A DNA stretch of 64,000 nt from Metapseudomonas resinovorans DSM 21078 (GTDB taxonomy: Bacteria; Pseudomonadota; Gammaproteobacteria; Pseudomonadales; Pseudomonadaceae): positions 62,001-126,000 of the forward strand of contig NZ_AUIE01000006.1 in NCBI RefSeq assembly GCF_000423545.1, written 5' to 3'. Under the pieces are notes generated by a model. That model was not told the DNA's origin. It ran no database searches and saw only the letters and a program-made list of their open reading frames with translations. Position numbers and translations under genes: made by a program. Position 1 is the stretch's first letter, and each line of letters begins with the position of its first letter. This document shows, one piece after another, positions 63,734 through 64,000 of the stretch.

Positions 63734-64000
63734 TCAGATGAGTACGGAGTACCAGAACACTTTCCCGATGACTCTGATGTGCTGTTCGACGTAGTCGGCG
63801 TCGTATCTCTCATCGGGATACTCGTCAGCGTTGTAGCTTCGGACCCGAATCCCACCGCCCGGGAGCCTGTATAAAAGCTTTACTCTGAGTTGGCCCGAGT
63901 GGTCGATCGCGTACATCTTGCCGTCTTGAATCTGGGTGGAAGAGGTGTCAACTCCGACAGTGCTTCCATCCGGCAGCACCGGCTCCATGCTATTGCCTGT
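63734..64000 (-). CDS. CI/LexA-type phage repressor, C-terminal S24 domain (cut by window edge)
   Basis: The last 88 codons; the start lies beyond base 64000. The frame stays open to the edge and reads TGNSMEPVLPDGSTVGVD, the S24 serine-protease site with the nucleophilic Ser in GNSMEP, followed by the lysine region LRVKLLYRL. The end FWYSVLI is typical for phage repressors of this class. RecA-stimulated self-cleavage after DNA damage would induce the prophage. The N-terminal DNA-binding domain is not visible. Confidence 0.88.
   Translation of the reverse strand, partial: TGNSMEPVLPDGSTVGVDTSSTQIQDGKMYAIDHSGQLRVKLLYRLPGGGIRVRSYNADEYPDERYDADYVEQHIRVIGKVFWYSVLI

Overview
The window is a piece of a Pseudomonas chromosome. 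The evidence is GC-rich coding sequence, protein sequences very close to P. aeruginosa and P. putida proteins as I remember them, a Gac/Rsm small RNA gene (rsmZ) with its upstream GacA box, and a long core block in classic Pseudomonas order: csdA-dapD-dapC-glnD-map / rpsB-tsf-pyrH-frr-uppS-cdsA-dxr-rseP-bamA-skp-lpxD-fabZ-lpxA-lpxB-rnhB-dnaE-accA-tilS-pyrG-kdsA-eno-ftsB-ispD / gfnR / adhC-fghA-ispF-truD-surE-pcm-nlpD-rpoS-rsmZ / fdxA / mutS. All assignments were made by reading; no database was searched. Species cannot be fixed from this.

Layout. (1) 1-5.3 kb, minus strand: 5' end of rlmA, then dapE, ndvB (periplasmic glucan synthesis) and a YqhD-like aldehyde reductase. (2) 5.4-14.4 kb: tcdA (csdL) on plus, then csdE and csdA (a sulfur-transfer group with tcdA), dapD, an ArsC/Spx-like gene, dapC, glnD and map on minus. 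Three lysine/diaminopimelate genes (dapE, dapD, dapC) lie in this half. (3) 14.6-40.4 kb, plus strand: one long housekeeping run that joins translation (rpsB, tsf, frr), UMP/CTP synthesis (pyrH, pyrG), isoprenoid and undecaprenyl synthesis (dxr, ispD, uppS), phospholipid and fatty acid synthesis (cdsA, fabZ, accA), outer-membrane biogenesis (rseP, bamA, skp), lipid A and KDO (lpxD, lpxA, lpxB, kdsA), replication (dnaE, rnhB), tilS, eno and ftsB. Many neighbours overlap by 1-13 nt. (4) 40.4-43.4 kb: the formaldehyde detoxification genes gfnR/adhC/fghA. (5) 43.5-49.4 kb: ispF, truD, surE, pcm, nlpD, rpoS, rsmZ, fdxA. (6) 49.6-52.1 kb: mutS.

From 52.15 kb to the right edge the DNA is accessory. 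Directly against the mutS start codon lies a decayed 3' end of a tyrosine-recombinase gene (about 52146-52375). Next comes a visibly AT-richer, translationally coupled three-gene cassette on the plus strand (52575-54453): a STAS-GHKL ATPase, a STAS-like (DUF4325) protein and a one-pass membrane protein. I see this as the best candidate for an undescribed system. From 54474 on is the left, early arm of a temperate prophage, almost all on minus: integrase, small ORF, excisionase, unknown, large C5-DNA methyltransferase, HD hydrolase, DUF2303 protein, PrtN-type activator, KilAC-like antirepressor, dNMP kinase, small ORFs, and at the right edge the C-terminal part of a CI/LexA-type repressor. One gene of opposite orientation (58651-59250) interrupts the prophage operon. 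The prophage continues beyond 64000, so its structural genes and right attachment site are not visible.
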